Shown in pieces: positions 8,476 to 17,200 of a stretch of DNA of 64,000 nucleotides. The stretch is from Phaeodactylibacter xiamenensis (GTDB lineage Bacteria; Bacteroidota; Bacteroidia; Chitinophagales; Saprospiraceae). Position 1 is the stretch's first letter; each line of letters starts with the position of its first letter. Both the position numbers and the translations under genes were made by a program. A model generated the notes under the pieces. The model was not told the origin of the DNA. It made no database searches and worked only from the letters and a program-made list of their open reading frames with translations. The stretch is from NCBI RefSeq assembly GCF_000759025.1, contig NZ_JPOS01000016.1:96498-160497 (forward strand). Direction: 5' to 3'.

Positions 8476-9600
8476 ATGAAATACGTATTTTTCATCTTCA
8501 TCCTTTCTGCGAGCCTGATGGCTTGCCAAAACGAAGCGGCCCCGGCAGATGCCACCGAAACGCCGGCTGATACTGAAATCGCAGATGGCCTCATCCACTT
8601 ATCCGCCGCCCAACTGAAGGAGGCAGGTATTCAAACCGGACAGCCCGAGCAGCGGGAAATTCCGACTTACCTTTCCTGCTCCGGCACCATTGATGTGCCC
8701 CCGGCTTATCAGCAGGCGGTGCACAGCCCGGTGATGGGTTTTGTGCGCGACATCCGCCATCTGCCCGGTGAACAGATCCGGCGGGGCGAACGCCTGGCCA
8801 GCATTGACCACCCTGATCTGGTACGGCTTCAGCGGACTTTCCTGGAAACGGCTGCACAGCTGCCTTACCTTCAAAAAGACAGGGACCGTAAGGCCGAACT
8901 GGCTCAGTCGGATGCCGCTTCCCAGAGAGACTATGAACTGGCGATATCGGAACTGTCCATCATGCAGGCCCGGTACGAAGGCCTGAAAGCAGAGCTGGAA
9001 CTCATCGGTATCGATGCTAAAAATGTGGAGGAAACGAAGAAGATTCAATCTGCAATCGGCATTTACGCCCCCGCCGGTGGGCAGCTCACACACGTGGAAG
9101 TCCGCTCCGGGCAGCTCGTACAGCCGGAGACCATGCTTTTCCAGGTCACTGATGACAGTCATCTCCACCTGGAACTGCAAGTCTATGCCAAAGACCTGCA
9201 CCTCGTGAAAAAAGGACAGCCGGTGATCGCCAACCTGCCGGGCGAAGAGGCACCGATAACCGGTACAGTGCACCTGGTGAACCAAAGCATTGATATGGAT
9301 CAGAAGACCGCTCGGGTGCATGTCCACCTGGATGAAGGCGCCTCCAAACTGGCGATCGGCAGCTTCCTGTTTGCCAAAATACAGACGGACAGCCGCATGG
9401 CGCTGACCGTGCCGGAAGAAGCGCTGATCCGATCCGGGGAGGAGGCTTTTGTCTTTCAGGAAACCGGGAATGGCTTTCAGCGAATACCGGTAAAGCCGGG
9501 CACCGCTGCCGATGGGTATGTGGAGATTAGCGGAACAAGTATCACCGACCGGACGCCGGTGGCGCTTAAGGGTGCGTATTATATTAATGGTACGGAGTAG
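8476..9600 (+). CDS. czcB: CzcB/CusB-type periplasmic adaptor lipoprotein
   Basis: 374 residues from the ATG at 8476; an earlier in-frame start would lie inside the pump gene and lacks a signal. The N-terminus MKYVFFIFILSASLMAC is a lipoprotein signal with Cys at residue 17. It is followed by a membrane-fusion (HlyD-like) layout: lipoyl half (HSPVMGFVRDIRHLPGEQI), alpha-helical hairpin (PYLQKDRDRKAELAQSDAAS) and the second lipoyl/beta-barrel half (IYAPAGGQLTHVEVRSGQLV). It bridges the inner-membrane pump and the outer membrane factor and may hand over metal. It is the third gene of the operon and is followed by a strong hairpin terminator. Confidence 0.92.
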   Translation: MKYVFFIFILSASLMACQNEAAPADATETPADTEIADGLIHLSAAQLKEAGIQTGQPEQREIPTYLSCSGTIDVPPAYQQAVHSPVMGFVRDIRHLPGEQIRRGERLASIDHPDLVRLQRTFLETAAQLPYLQKDRDRKAELAQSDAASQRDYELAISELSIMQARYEGLKAELELIGIDAKNVEETKKIQSAIGIYAPAGGQLTHVEVRSGQLVQPETMLFQVTDDSHLHLELQVYAKDLHLVKKGQPVIANLPGEEAPITGTVHLVNQSIDMDQKTARVHVHLDEGASKLAIGSFLFAKIQTDSRMALTVPEEALIRSGEEAFVFQETGNGFQRIPVKPGTAADGYVEISGTSITDRTPVALKGAYYINGTE

Positions 9601-9612
9601 AGGGAACGTGGG

Positions 9613-9646
9613 GAGGCACCTGTGAATTACGGGTGCCTTCTTTTAT
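9613..9646 (+). terminator. Rho-independent terminator after the efflux operon
   Basis: Stem AGGCACC / GGTGCCT with an 11-base loop and the T-rich tail TCTTTTAT, 13 bases after the adaptor stop codon. Confidence 0.8.
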
Positions 9647-9755
9647 GTGGTATTACATGGTAAATTGATCCATCCGCAGATTTTCTTATTCCAAAAGCCT
9701 TTTTTCTGTCTTCGAAAAGGAACTATAGCTGGATACCTCCCTTGATGTGCTAAGC

Positions 9756-10154
9756 CTACTCTTCTTCACTTGCTAGCCTTGAAGTACTGGAAAGAGCTTG
9801 CTTCAATTCTTCTTGTAATTCTCCTACTATTTGCGCTATCATTCGGTTTGAAATATTGTCTTGTTCTGATTTATCGTAAATAGATAATAAATAAATATCG
9901 GTATCTTTTGGTTTTTGGACTAGCTTAGTCTCAACGTAAGTAATTATCCTCATGCCACCACTTTTGCCTTTGCCTTTACTTCTAACCGCGAGCCTTACCT
10001 TGTAAACATTTTCACTGATTTGGACTCCAATTCTTGGTTCCCCCTCTAGTTCTTCCGTAAAATCCAGAAGCTCCCGCCTCAAAGAGCGGTATTTTTTGAT
10101 TAATTTTTTCGCTTCTCTTTCAAAGTTCGGGGTCAATATAACATTAACACTCAT
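9756..10154 (-). CDS. RelE/ParE-family toxin
   Basis: 132 residues with the RelE-superfamily pattern: FEREAKKLIKKYRSLRREL helices, then VYKVRLAVRSKGKGKSGGMR and IYLLSIYDKSEQDNIS. Members are usually ribosome-dependent mRNA interferases that act in the cytoplasm and are held inactive by the antitoxin. The C-terminal 25 residues (ELKQALSSTSRLASEEE) extend beyond the usual toxin core. The gene overlaps the end of the upstream small gene by 11 bases, as usual for antitoxin-first modules. The element with 17-bp inverted repeats lies on the other side of the antitoxin. Confidence 0.82.
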   Translation of the reverse strand: MSVNVILTPNFEREAKKLIKKYRSLRRELLDFTEELEGEPRIGVQISENVYKVRLAVRSKGKGKSGGMRIITYVETKLVQKPKDTDIYLLSIYDKSEQDNISNRMIAQIVGELQEELKQALSSTSRLASEEE

Positions 10155-10365
10155 CTAAAAAATTTTGCATCGTGCGTCTTGGTAACTCACCGGATTGGAT
10201 TTGCTGTACCTCATCGAAGGCTTTCCTTAAACGCTCTTTAAGCTTTTTATACTCAAAGAATTCGCTCAGCTCATTTTGAAAGTCTTCCCATTCTGCAAAT
10301 GGGATCATTACCGCCTTCTTGTTGCCGCTTTCATCTACCACAAATTCAAGATTCATTTTTCCCAT
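10144..10365 (-). CDS. Antitoxin partner of the RelE-type toxin
   Basis: 73 residues, acidic overall, with a beta-strand start (LEFVVDESGNKKAVMIPFAEW) that resembles the Phd/YefM-like or DUF2281-like beta-hairpin seen in small antitoxins, then charged helices that would wrap the toxin. It precedes the toxin with an 11-base overlap, so the pair is co-translated. The family assignment comes mainly from context and composition; no clear DNA-binding motif is visible beyond the N-terminal part. The module is probably autoregulated. Confidence 0.75.
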   Translation of the reverse strand: MGKMNLEFVVDESGNKKAVMIPFAEWEDFQNELSEFFEYKKLKERLRKAFDEVQQIQSGELPRRTMQNFLDEC

Positions 10366-10449
10366 TTCTTAACTATTTGTACTCAATAATACAAAAAACC
10401 TCTGCTCATTTTAGTTCAATTCCCCATTGTTTTTATGGTCTGAGTCCGG

Positions 10450-10689
10450 ACTAGTGGTCTGTCAAGTGTTAATTTATGGGTTGAGTGGGAGCGAATTTTG
10501 AGGCTAATCAACCTGTCCGTGTCTCGTCGCCTGTTGGCTTTGGCCACCGGAGACCGTACTTAGGTACTAAGGCAGGCGGGGGCGGATGTTCCCGCGCATA
10601 GCAGCGCTACGTAAGGGGTTATCCAACGAAGAGTAGCCTCATAAGTCGCCGCAGGCAACCCCTGGTTTTAGCCTTGACAGACCACTAGT
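10450..10689. mobile_element. 240-bp non-coding element with 17-bp perfect terminal inverted repeats (MITE-like)
   Basis: The ends are ACTAGTGGTCTGTCAAG (10450-10466) and its exact reverse complement (10673-10689). Each end carries CTAG (10451-10454 and 10685-10688), which could be a 4-bp target duplication or part of the repeat. Inside are further short inverted repeats (GAGGCTA 10500-10506 with TAGCCTC 10634-10640) and no open frame of note. The stretch 10366-10811 has no other gene. It lies between a toxin-antitoxin module and a DUF192 gene. Such non-autonomous elements are usually moved by a transposase encoded elsewhere; CTAG targets suggest the IS5 type (inference). Confidence 0.7.
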
Positions 10690-10811
10690 GTGTGACTAAA
10701 TCACAAAGTCAATATTCAGGTCTGTTAGGCCAGGAAACAGGCCGCCCCTTTCCCATCTTTTGCCGAAGTGTGTTATTTTTACCGCTAACTATCATAAACG
10801 ACCTGACACCC

Positions 10812-11363
10812 ATGACCGCAAAATCCAACCTTCCCAACCGCGCGGAGCGCAGAAAAGCGCAGCAGCGCAAACAACGCAACCTTATCCTTTTGATGGCTAT
10901 TCTCGCACTCCCTGTAGTCGGGGGGCTAATCTATATGTCTATGCCAAAATCCACGCCAAAGGCTTCGGGGCCACAGTTTACCAAACAGGGCACGCTTACG
11001 TTTTATGCAGAGCAGGGCGATCAGGCGATCAGCACTATTGATATCGAAATCAAAGCCGATGATATGGGCCGGGCGGAAGGCATGATGTGGCGCAAGTCCA
11101 TGGAAGACAATCAGGGCATGCTTTTCATTATGGAGCGGGCAGAGCCGCAGTCCTTTTGGATGCGCAATACTTATATCCCTTTGGATATCATCTTCATCAG
11201 TGAAGAGCAGCGCATCCTGAATATCCGCAAGAATGCACAGCCCCAGACGCTGAGCCCGCAGACCAGTCAGGGAGACGCCAAATATGTACTGGAGGTAATT
11301 GGAGGCCTGTCCGATAAGCTGGGGGTAAAGCCGGGCGACCGGGTTGAATTTGAGCGCCAATAA
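10812..11363 (+). CDS. DUF192 membrane-anchored protein
   Basis: 183 residues from the ATG at 10812. A longer frame back to 10692 runs to the edge of the inverted-repeat element and shows no signal, so I reject that start. A basic N-terminus (NRAERRKAQQRKQRN) is followed by one membrane helix (LILLMAILALPVVGGLIYM) and a periplasmic DUF192 domain with its signature elements: MMWRKSMEDNQGMLFIM, FWMRNTYIPLDIIFI and VLEVIGGLSDKLGVKPGDRV. DUF192 proteins are small exported beta-sheet proteins without an established function. The gene stands alone and shares a bidirectional terminator with atpG, which converges on it. Confidence 0.88.
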   Translation: MTAKSNLPNRAERRKAQQRKQRNLILLMAILALPVVGGLIYMSMPKSTPKASGPQFTKQGTLTFYAEQGDQAISTIDIEIKADDMGRAEGMMWRKSMEDNQGMLFIMERAEPQSFWMRNTYIPLDIIFISEEQRILNIRKNAQPQTLSPQTSQGDAKYVLEVIGGLSDKLGVKPGDRVEFERQ

Positions 11364-11365
11364 AA

Positions 11366-11402
11366 AATCCCCCCGACGCGGTCGTGCCGTGCCGGGGGGA
11401 TT
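11366..11402. terminator. Bidirectional terminator between the DUF192 gene and atpG
   Basis: Stem AATCCCCCCG / CGGGGGGATT with a 17-base loop, 2 bases after the DUF192 stop. A-rich and T-rich flanks let it serve both the plus-strand gene and the minus-strand atp operon. Confidence 0.8.
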
Positions 11403-11442
11403 ATAACAATTGTACTAGAAAACCCGCTGAGCGGGATCAATA

Positions 11443-12345
11443 TTATCCATTCTCGAGGGCAGCCGCACCACCCACAATTTCGAGGATTTCGTTTGTAATG
11501 GCTTCCTGACGTGCTTTGTTGTAGGAAATCTTGAGGTCGCGCAGCAGTTCCTGAGCGTTCTCCGTTGCCTTGTCCATAGCCGTCATACGGGCACCGTGCT
11601 CAGAAGCGTGGGTGTCGAGGACGTACTTTTGGAATTGCGTCTGAAGGATGGTCGGAATAAGGTATTCCAGCAATGCTTCCTTACCGGGCTCGAAAATATA
11701 GTCAGCCAGCATGCCTTCCGTTTCTTCTTCGCCAGCTTCCGCCTCAATCTTAGGGACAGGAAGGAACTGCTCCACCTGTGTAATCTGAGTGGCGGCATTT
11801 TTGAACTTGCCGTAGGTCACGTCAACCGCATCAAAATCCCCCTCCTCAAAATACTGAATGAGCATCTTAGGCACTTCCGACACTTTGTCGAAGCTCAGAT
11901 CATCAAAGAGATTGACATAGCCCGGGATGAAGTCCAGGTCCGGATAGCGCTTTTTAAAGTACTCCGCTCCTTTCTTGCCGATGCACAGCATGCTCAGGTT
12001 GCCGCTTTCGCGCACAGCTGCATACTTAGTCTCCACCAGATGAGCTGCTGCTTTGGAGATATTGGAGTTGAACGCACCGCAAAGACCACGGTTGGACGTT
12101 ACCACGACGATGCAGGCTTTCTTTACCTCGCGCTCAACGCCAAGGCTGCTGCCGGCATCTCCTTCCAGATTGGAAAGGATGTTGCGCAGTACCTGATTCA
12201 GTTTATCAGCATAGGGGCGCATCTGCAGGATCGCATCCTGCGCACGGCGCAGCTTAGCCGCTGACACCATCTTCATCGCCTTGGTGATCTGCTGAGTATT
12301 CTGAACCGACTTAATACGGTCCCGTACCTCTTTTAAGTTAGCCAT
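11443..12345 (-). CDS. atpG: ATP synthase F1 subunit gamma
   Basis: 300 residues. The central rotor stalk of F1: N-terminal helix MANLKEVRDRIKSVQNTQQITKAMKMVSA (signature split here for length: NTQQITKAMKMVSAAKLRRA) and C-terminal helix ending EITNEILEIVGGAAAL-like (ITNEILEIVGGAAALENG). These two helices form the coiled coil that turns inside the alpha3beta3 ring. It is the last gene of the operon, 55 bases after atpA, and ends before a shared terminator. No atpD or atpC follows, as usual in Bacteroidota where these lie in a separate operon. Confidence 0.97.
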   Translation of the reverse strand: MANLKEVRDRIKSVQNTQQITKAMKMVSAAKLRRAQDAILQMRPYADKLNQVLRNILSNLEGDAGSSLGVEREVKKACIVVVTSNRGLCGAFNSNISKAAAHLVETKYAAVRESGNLSMLCIGKKGAEYFKKRYPDLDFIPGYVNLFDDLSFDKVSEVPKMLIQYFEEGDFDAVDVTYGKFKNAATQITQVEQFLPVPKIEAEAGEEETEGMLADYIFEPGKEALLEYLIPTILQTQFQKYVLDTHASEHGARMTAMDKATENAQELLRDLKISYNKARQEAITNEILEIVGGAAALENG

Positions 12346-12400
12346 CTATAGCAATTTTGCCGGCAGCCACCAGGGGCTGCCGATCAAATAATCGATTGTC

Positions 12401-14005
12401 TTACTTCTTGTACTGTGCAGACAGTTCAGCTGCCAGTGCTTCTACCTTGTCTGTAGCGTCTTTGTCGAGTTTACCTGCTCGGAAAGTGTCAAGCACTTCA
12501 GGGTACTGCTTCTCCAGAGTGGTCAGGAAGAGCTCCTCGAACTCCTTCACCTTTTCTACCGGCACATTACGCAGTTTGCCTTTGGTACCCAGGTAAATGA
12601 TCGCCACCTGTTTCTCAACCGATACCGGAGAGTACTGTGGCTGCTTCAGGATTTCCACGTTGCGCTTACCTTTCTCCAGCACGGCCGTTGTTGCAGCATC
12701 AAGGTCAGAACCGAACTTGGAGAACGCCTCCAGCTCGCGGTACTGTGCCTGATCGAGCTTCAGGGTACCGGATACTTTCTTCATGGACTTGATCTGAGCC
12801 GAACCACCCACACGGGATACGGAGATACCTACGTTAATCGCAGGGCGCACACCAGCGTTGAAGAGGTTGGACTCGAGGAAGATCTGACCGTCGGTAATGG
12901 AAATTACGTTGGTCGGGATATAGGCAGAAACGTCACCCGCCTGCGTCTCGATGATCGGCAGGGCCGTCAGTGAGCCACCACCTTTTACCAATGGCTCGCC
13001 TTTTTCGTCTTTGGCGTTGGCCAGGGTTTCCGGCAGGTCGTTCATATTGCGGGCAATCTCGTCGTTGCTGATGATCTTCGCTGCACGCTCCAGAAGACGG
13101 GAGTGCAGGTAGAATACGTCACCAGGGTAGGCCTCACGGCCCGGAGGACGGCGCAGCAGCAGGGATACCTCACGGTAAGCTACCGCCTGCTTGGACAGGT
13201 CATCATAAATGATCAGGGCAGGGCGGCCTGTATCACGGAAGTACTCGCCCACAGCAGCACCGGCAAATGGTGCATAGAACTGAAGCGGTGCAGGGTCAGC
13301 AGCTGAAGCAGAAACGATAACGGTGTAGTCCATCGCTCCGTTATCTTCCAGGGTCTTCGCTACGTTGGCAACAGTAGAGGCCTTCTGACCAGAAGCTACA
13401 TAGATACAGAAAACCGGCTCGCCGCGCTCGTAGAACTCGCGCTGATTGATGATGGTGTCGATCGCAATCGCCGTCTTACCCGTCTGACGGTCACCGATGA
13501 TCAGCTCCCGCTGTCCACGGCCGATTGGAATCATGGCATCGATAGACTTGATACCCGTCTGCAGCGGCTCATTTACCGGCTGACGGTAGATTACACCCGG
13601 TGCTTTACGCTCCAGTGGCATTTCGTAAGTCGTACCTTCAATAGCACCTTTACCGTCGATCGGCTCACCCAGGGCGTTCACTACGCGGCCAACGAAGCCT
13701 TCCCCTACTTTGATAGAAGCGATGCGGTTGGTACGCTGTACACGGCTGCCCTCACGGATGCCATCACTTGGGCCCATGAGTACCACACCTACGTTGTCTT
13801 CTTCCAGGTTCAGGACGATCGCCTGTGTGCCGTTATCAAATTCCACCAGTTCACCAGCCTGTGCTTTGGTCAAACCGTACACACGCGCAATACCGTCACC
13901 TACCTGAAGTACGGTACCGTACTCTTCAAGTTCGGTTGCGGAGCTGAAACCGGAGAGTTGTTGTTTGAGTATTGCTGAGATCTCATCAGGTTTTACATCA
14001 ACCAT
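12401..14005 (-). CDS. atpA: ATP synthase F1 subunit alpha
   Basis: 534 residues, usual length for the family. The Walker A motif is [14 protein letters not shown] and the family signature [17 protein letters not shown] is present near residues 390-406. It forms the non-catalytic nucleotide sites of the F1 hexamer. The gene starts 54 bases after atpH and is followed by atpG in the conserved order. Confidence 0.98.
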   Translation of the reverse strand: MVDVKPDEISAILKQQLSGFSSATELEEYGTVLQVGDGIARVYGLTKAQAGELVEFDNGTQAIVLNLEEDNVGVVLMGPSDGIREGSRVQRTNRIASIKVGEGFVGRVVNALGEPIDGKGAIEGTTYEMPLERKAPGVIYRQPVNEPLQTGIKSIDAMIPIGRGQRELIIGDRQTGKTAIAIDTIINQREFYERGEPVFCIYVASGQKASTVANVAKTLEDNGAMDYTVIVSASAADPAPLQFYAPFAGAAVGEYFRDTGRPALIIYDDLSKQAVAYREVSLLLRRPPGREAYPGDVFYLHSRLLERAAKIISNDEIARNMNDLPETLANAKDEKGEPLVKGGGSLTALPIIETQAGDVSAYIPTNVISITDGQIFLESNLFNAGVRPAINVGISVSRVGGSAQIKSMKKVSGTLKLDQAQYRELEAFSKFGSDLDAATTAVLEKGKRNVEILKQPQYSPVSVEKQVAIIYLGTKGKLRNVPVEKVKEFEELFLTTLEKQYPEVLDTFRAGKLDKDATDKVEALAAELSAQYKK

Positions 14006-14059
14006 GTCTGAAAAATTTTATCACTGCGCGGTGCAGCGGGTTTTCTAGTATTAAAGTCG

Positions 14060-14626
14060 TTAATTGGATACCTGCGAAATGTAGAGGTTATCCCTAAACT
14101 GACGCTTGAGCCCGTCCAGTTTGCTGGCTAAGCTGGCGTCATAAATTTTATCGTCGAATTCCAGTACGAAGCCGCCGATCAGGTCGGGGTCCACGACGGA
14201 AACGATTTCTACCTTCTCGTCTGTAGCTTTGCTTTCCAGCAGTTTGGCCTTGATCGCGTCCAGGGTTTTCTCATCCAGCTCGGTCGCCGTAGTGACTGTA
14301 ACAGTGGAGATGTGCATGAGGCGCTTGTACTGTGCCAGGTATTCTGTCACGATTTCCGGCATATAGCTTTCACGCACTTTGGTGGTCAGCACGTCAAGGA
14401 AAGAAGAGGTCAGCTGGTCAAATTTCCCTTCGAAGAGGGTTTTGAAAATCTGCTTCTTCTTGTCGGTCCCCACTACCGGGCTTTTGAGCAGCAGGTACAG
14501 GTCGCGGTTGCCGAGCAATTCCTTGAAGGTTTCCATGTCCTTCGTGACGGCCTCGAGCTTATTCTGCTCCTGAGCCAGCTCGATGAGCGACTTTGCGTAG
14601 CGGGAAGCTATTCTTTGTACAGACAT
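14060..14626 (-). CDS. atpH: ATP synthase F1 subunit delta
   Basis: 188 residues. Peripheral-stalk subunit joining F1 to the b subunits. The N-terminus IASRYAKSLIELAQEQNKLE is typical and the C-terminal domain shows VDPDLIGGFVLEFDDKIYDASL, the OSCP/delta signature. It lies between atpF and atpA, 50 bases after atpF. Confidence 0.96.
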   Translation of the reverse strand: MSVQRIASRYAKSLIELAQEQNKLEAVTKDMETFKELLGNRDLYLLLKSPVVGTDKKKQIFKTLFEGKFDQLTSSFLDVLTTKVRESYMPEIVTEYLAQYKRLMHISTVTVTTATELDEKTLDAIKAKLLESKATDEKVEIVSVVDPDLIGGFVLEFDDKIYDASLASKLDGLKRQFRDNLYISQVSN

Positions 14627-14676
14627 ATCAGTTATAGTTTTCGATAAGAAATGCCGGGGCAGTGCTTACCGATGGC

Positions 14677-15198
14677 TTAGTTCATTTTGAGGTCATCGAC
14701 AAGGGAGCTGACAAACTGCTCCTGACCTTTCTTGTCGTCCAGTTGGCGGCGCAGCAGCTTCTCAGCGATTTCGATAGACAGCACGCCTACCTGATTTTTC
14801 AGGTCCGTCATAGCAGCCAGGCGCTGATTTTCGATGTCCTGCTTTGCGTTGTTGACGATTTTACGGGCTTCGTCCTGTGCTTTTTCCTTTGCCTCTTTAA
14901 CAATCGCCTCCTTGGTTTCCTTTGCTTCTTTCAGGATTTTGGCGCGCTCCTCCTGTGCCTCACGCAACAGTTCCTCATTCTTAGATTGCAGCGCTGCCAT
15001 TTCTTCACGGGCATTGCGGGCCTCATCGAGGGCATCCTGAATGTCATTTTCCCGTTTTTTCAGGGCATTTTGGATAGGGCCAAAAGCCATGCGGCCGAGC
15101 AGGGCCCAAACCAGCAGGAAGATTAGAGTCGTCCAGAAAATCAGGCCTGGATCGGGCTTGATAACGGAGAAGTCAGCCAAAAACAATACGTTAGCCAT
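14677..15198 (-). CDS. atpF: ATP synthase F0 subunit b
   Basis: 173 residues. One N-terminal membrane helix (GLIFWTTLIFLLVWALLGRM) is followed by a long charged coiled coil (roughly residues 40-150) rich in Glu, Lys and Ala, as expected for the peripheral stalk. Gene order atpE-atpF-atpH supports the call. Confidence 0.96.
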   Translation of the reverse strand: MANVLFLADFSVIKPDPGLIFWTTLIFLLVWALLGRMAFGPIQNALKKRENDIQDALDEARNAREEMAALQSKNEELLREAQEERAKILKEAKETKEAIVKEAKEKAQDEARKIVNNAKQDIENQRLAAMTDLKNQVGVLSIEIAEKLLRRQLDDKKGQEQFVSSLVDDLKMN

Positions 15199-15322
15199 TG
15201 TATCGAAAAAGTTTAGAAGGTAATTTTTGTTAATCCAGCCAGCTCACTCAAGCCAGGGGGCGCAGGCAGCCAACCGCTGCTGCAACCACCCTGTGCTTCA
15301 ATTTTCGTGGCTCGGGGGCAAA

Positions 15323-15526
<204 letters not shown>

Positions 15527-15552
15527 TTATATGAGTGAGTAAAATAAAATGC

Positions 15553-16836
15553 TTAATGTGCATGTGCCTCGTCGTGGTGGTGCTCTTCTACGGCTGCCCC
15601 AATGTAGGAAGCAGACAGGATCGCAAACACAAAGGCTTGCAGCGCGGCCACCAACAGCTCTATCAGGTTCATGAAGGCAGTGAACAAACCACCTACCACT
15701 GCACCCGCTGCAGCTCCTCCGGTATTGGCGCCGTTGTCGCCAAAGAGGAAGATCAAACCGATAAGGCTCAGGATAATAATGTGCCCGGCCGAAATGTTCG
15801 CAAACAAACGAATCATCAGGGAGAAGGGGCGGATAAACAGGCCAAGAATTTCCACAGGCGTCAGGATGATTTTCACCCAGCCCGGAATACCCGGCATCCA
15901 GAATATGTGCTGCCAGTAGTCTTTCTTACCGTTCAGGTTCACCACAATGAAGGTAAACACCGCCAGTACCAGCGTCACGGCGATGTTGCCGGTAACGTTT
16001 GCACTGCCCGGGAAGAAAGGAACCAGGCCCAGCAGGTTGCAGAACAGGATGAAGAAAAACAGCGTCATCACGAAAGGCTGGAAGCGCTCGTAGTGCTTCT
16101 CGCCAATCATGGGCTTCGTGACTTCATCACGCATGAATACAAAGAACACCTCAAAGAACGACTGAATGCCCGATGGTGCCTTTCCTTCGTTCTTCTTGTA
16201 CCCGCGGGCTACCGCATTGAAGATGAAGATCAACAGCAGAGCTGCCAGGAACATGGTAAAGACATTCTTGGTAATAGAGAAGTCGTAAAATGAAGTGATG
16301 CCGCCACCCATCATGCCACCGTCGAGGGTGCTGGGTGCGTCAAGCTTATAAGATTCATTTTCGTAACTGACGTAGTAAACGTCTTTTTCTTTTCCTGCTT
16401 CGTCCGTCTCGACCTTGTGATCGATGTGTCCAACGTGTACTTCGCCTTTAGGGAAGGAAGCATCGGCGACGCGGTTGATACGCCCGTGGTTGAGTACGTA
16501 GCCATCAACGGCGGTGTGGCCGTGCTCAAACATGGCAGAAGTACCGGTCGTCCAGCCATGGTCCGGTGCATAAAGGAAAACAGGAAGTGGGATGTGCACG
16601 CCTTTCCAGATATGGAACTCATTGGCATCGGCAATATGGTGCATGACCGTCGCTACCGGATCGTACCCTTCACCGTGCTCTTCGTTCTGATTGTGCTCTT
16701 CGTGCCCTTCGGCATGTTCGTGCCCGGCATGGTCGTCATGGCCGTGATCGTCGTGTTGCGCAAACGCAGGGCTCATAAAGCCGGTGAGGGCCAGGGCCAG
16801 CGTCAGTATGCAGAACTTCTTGATGTCCACTTTCAC
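15553..16836 (-). CDS. atpB: ATP synthase F0 subunit a with His-rich extensions
   Basis: 427 residues. The C-terminal half carries the proton-channel helices: FIRPFSLMIRLFANISAGH with the essential Arg, and the final hairpin ending in LQAFVFAILSASYIGAA. The N-terminus is a signal peptide (MKVDIKKFCILTLALAL... AFAQ) followed by a strongly His/Asp/Glu-rich segment of about 30 residues (about 27-56: HDDHGHDDHAGHEHAEGHEE and on) that would face the periplasm. The C-terminus ends in EEHHHDEAHAH. N-terminal extensions on AtpB are usual in Bacteroidota; the His density is notable. It is the first gene of the operon. Confidence 0.95.
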   Translation of the reverse strand: MKVDIKKFCILTLALALTGFMSPAFAQHDDHGHDDHAGHEHAEGHEEHNQNEEHGEGYDPVATVMHHIADANEFHIWKGVHIPLPVFLYAPDHGWTTGTSAMFEHGHTAVDGYVLNHGRINRVADASFPKGEVHVGHIDHKVETDEAGKEKDVYYVSYENESYKLDAPSTLDGGMMGGGITSFYDFSITKNVFTMFLAALLLIFIFNAVARGYKKNEGKAPSGIQSFFEVFFVFMRDEVTKPMIGEKHYERFQPFVMTLFFFILFCNLLGLVPFFPGSANVTGNIAVTLVLAVFTFIVVNLNGKKDYWQHIFWMPGIPGWVKIILTPVEILGLFIRPFSLMIRLFANISAGHIIILSLIGLIFLFGDNGANTGGAAAGAVVGGLFTAFMNLIELLVAALQAFVFAILSASYIGAAVEEHHHDEAHAH

Positions 16837-17200
16837 TATTCTTATGCTTTAGTAGGCTTTGCTTAATAGAGGTGCAAAAACCAGGACCTTTAGAAATCGG
16901 CACAAAAGTAAGGCACTTTGGCATATTAGTGAAACGTACACCCTTTTTTTTCAAATGGACTTTTGTTTTACAGGGGTTGAGAAACAGCGAGTTATAGCCG
17001 TTATTCTCCAATTAAATAAGGTGGGATTGCAAACAAGGTACTCCGGGGCGTTTTTTGTTTCCCAAAACACAGGACTTACGGAATAATTATTTCTCCTGCT
17101 CCCCCTTGACCTAAGCGGTATTTTTTAGAAACACTAAACGGCCGCAGGGCTTTTGCGTAGTCGTTTGATTCTAAAATCTTTATCGATTACAGCCACAAGC
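16837..17200. other. 364-bp stretch without a gene between atpB and the PBP1 gene
   Basis: Holds the candidate atp promoter (16903-16910) and the 3' flank of the PBP1 gene. I see no clear terminator hairpin for PBP1, no RNA gene and no open frame with protein-like composition. Confidence 0.6.
16903..16910 (-). promoter_or_regulatory. Candidate -7 box (TACTTTTG) for the atp operon
   Basis: Minus-strand match to TAnnTTTG, 66 bases upstream of the atpB start. It would give a leader of about 60 bases. No clear -33 TTG at the expected distance. Confidence 0.45.
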
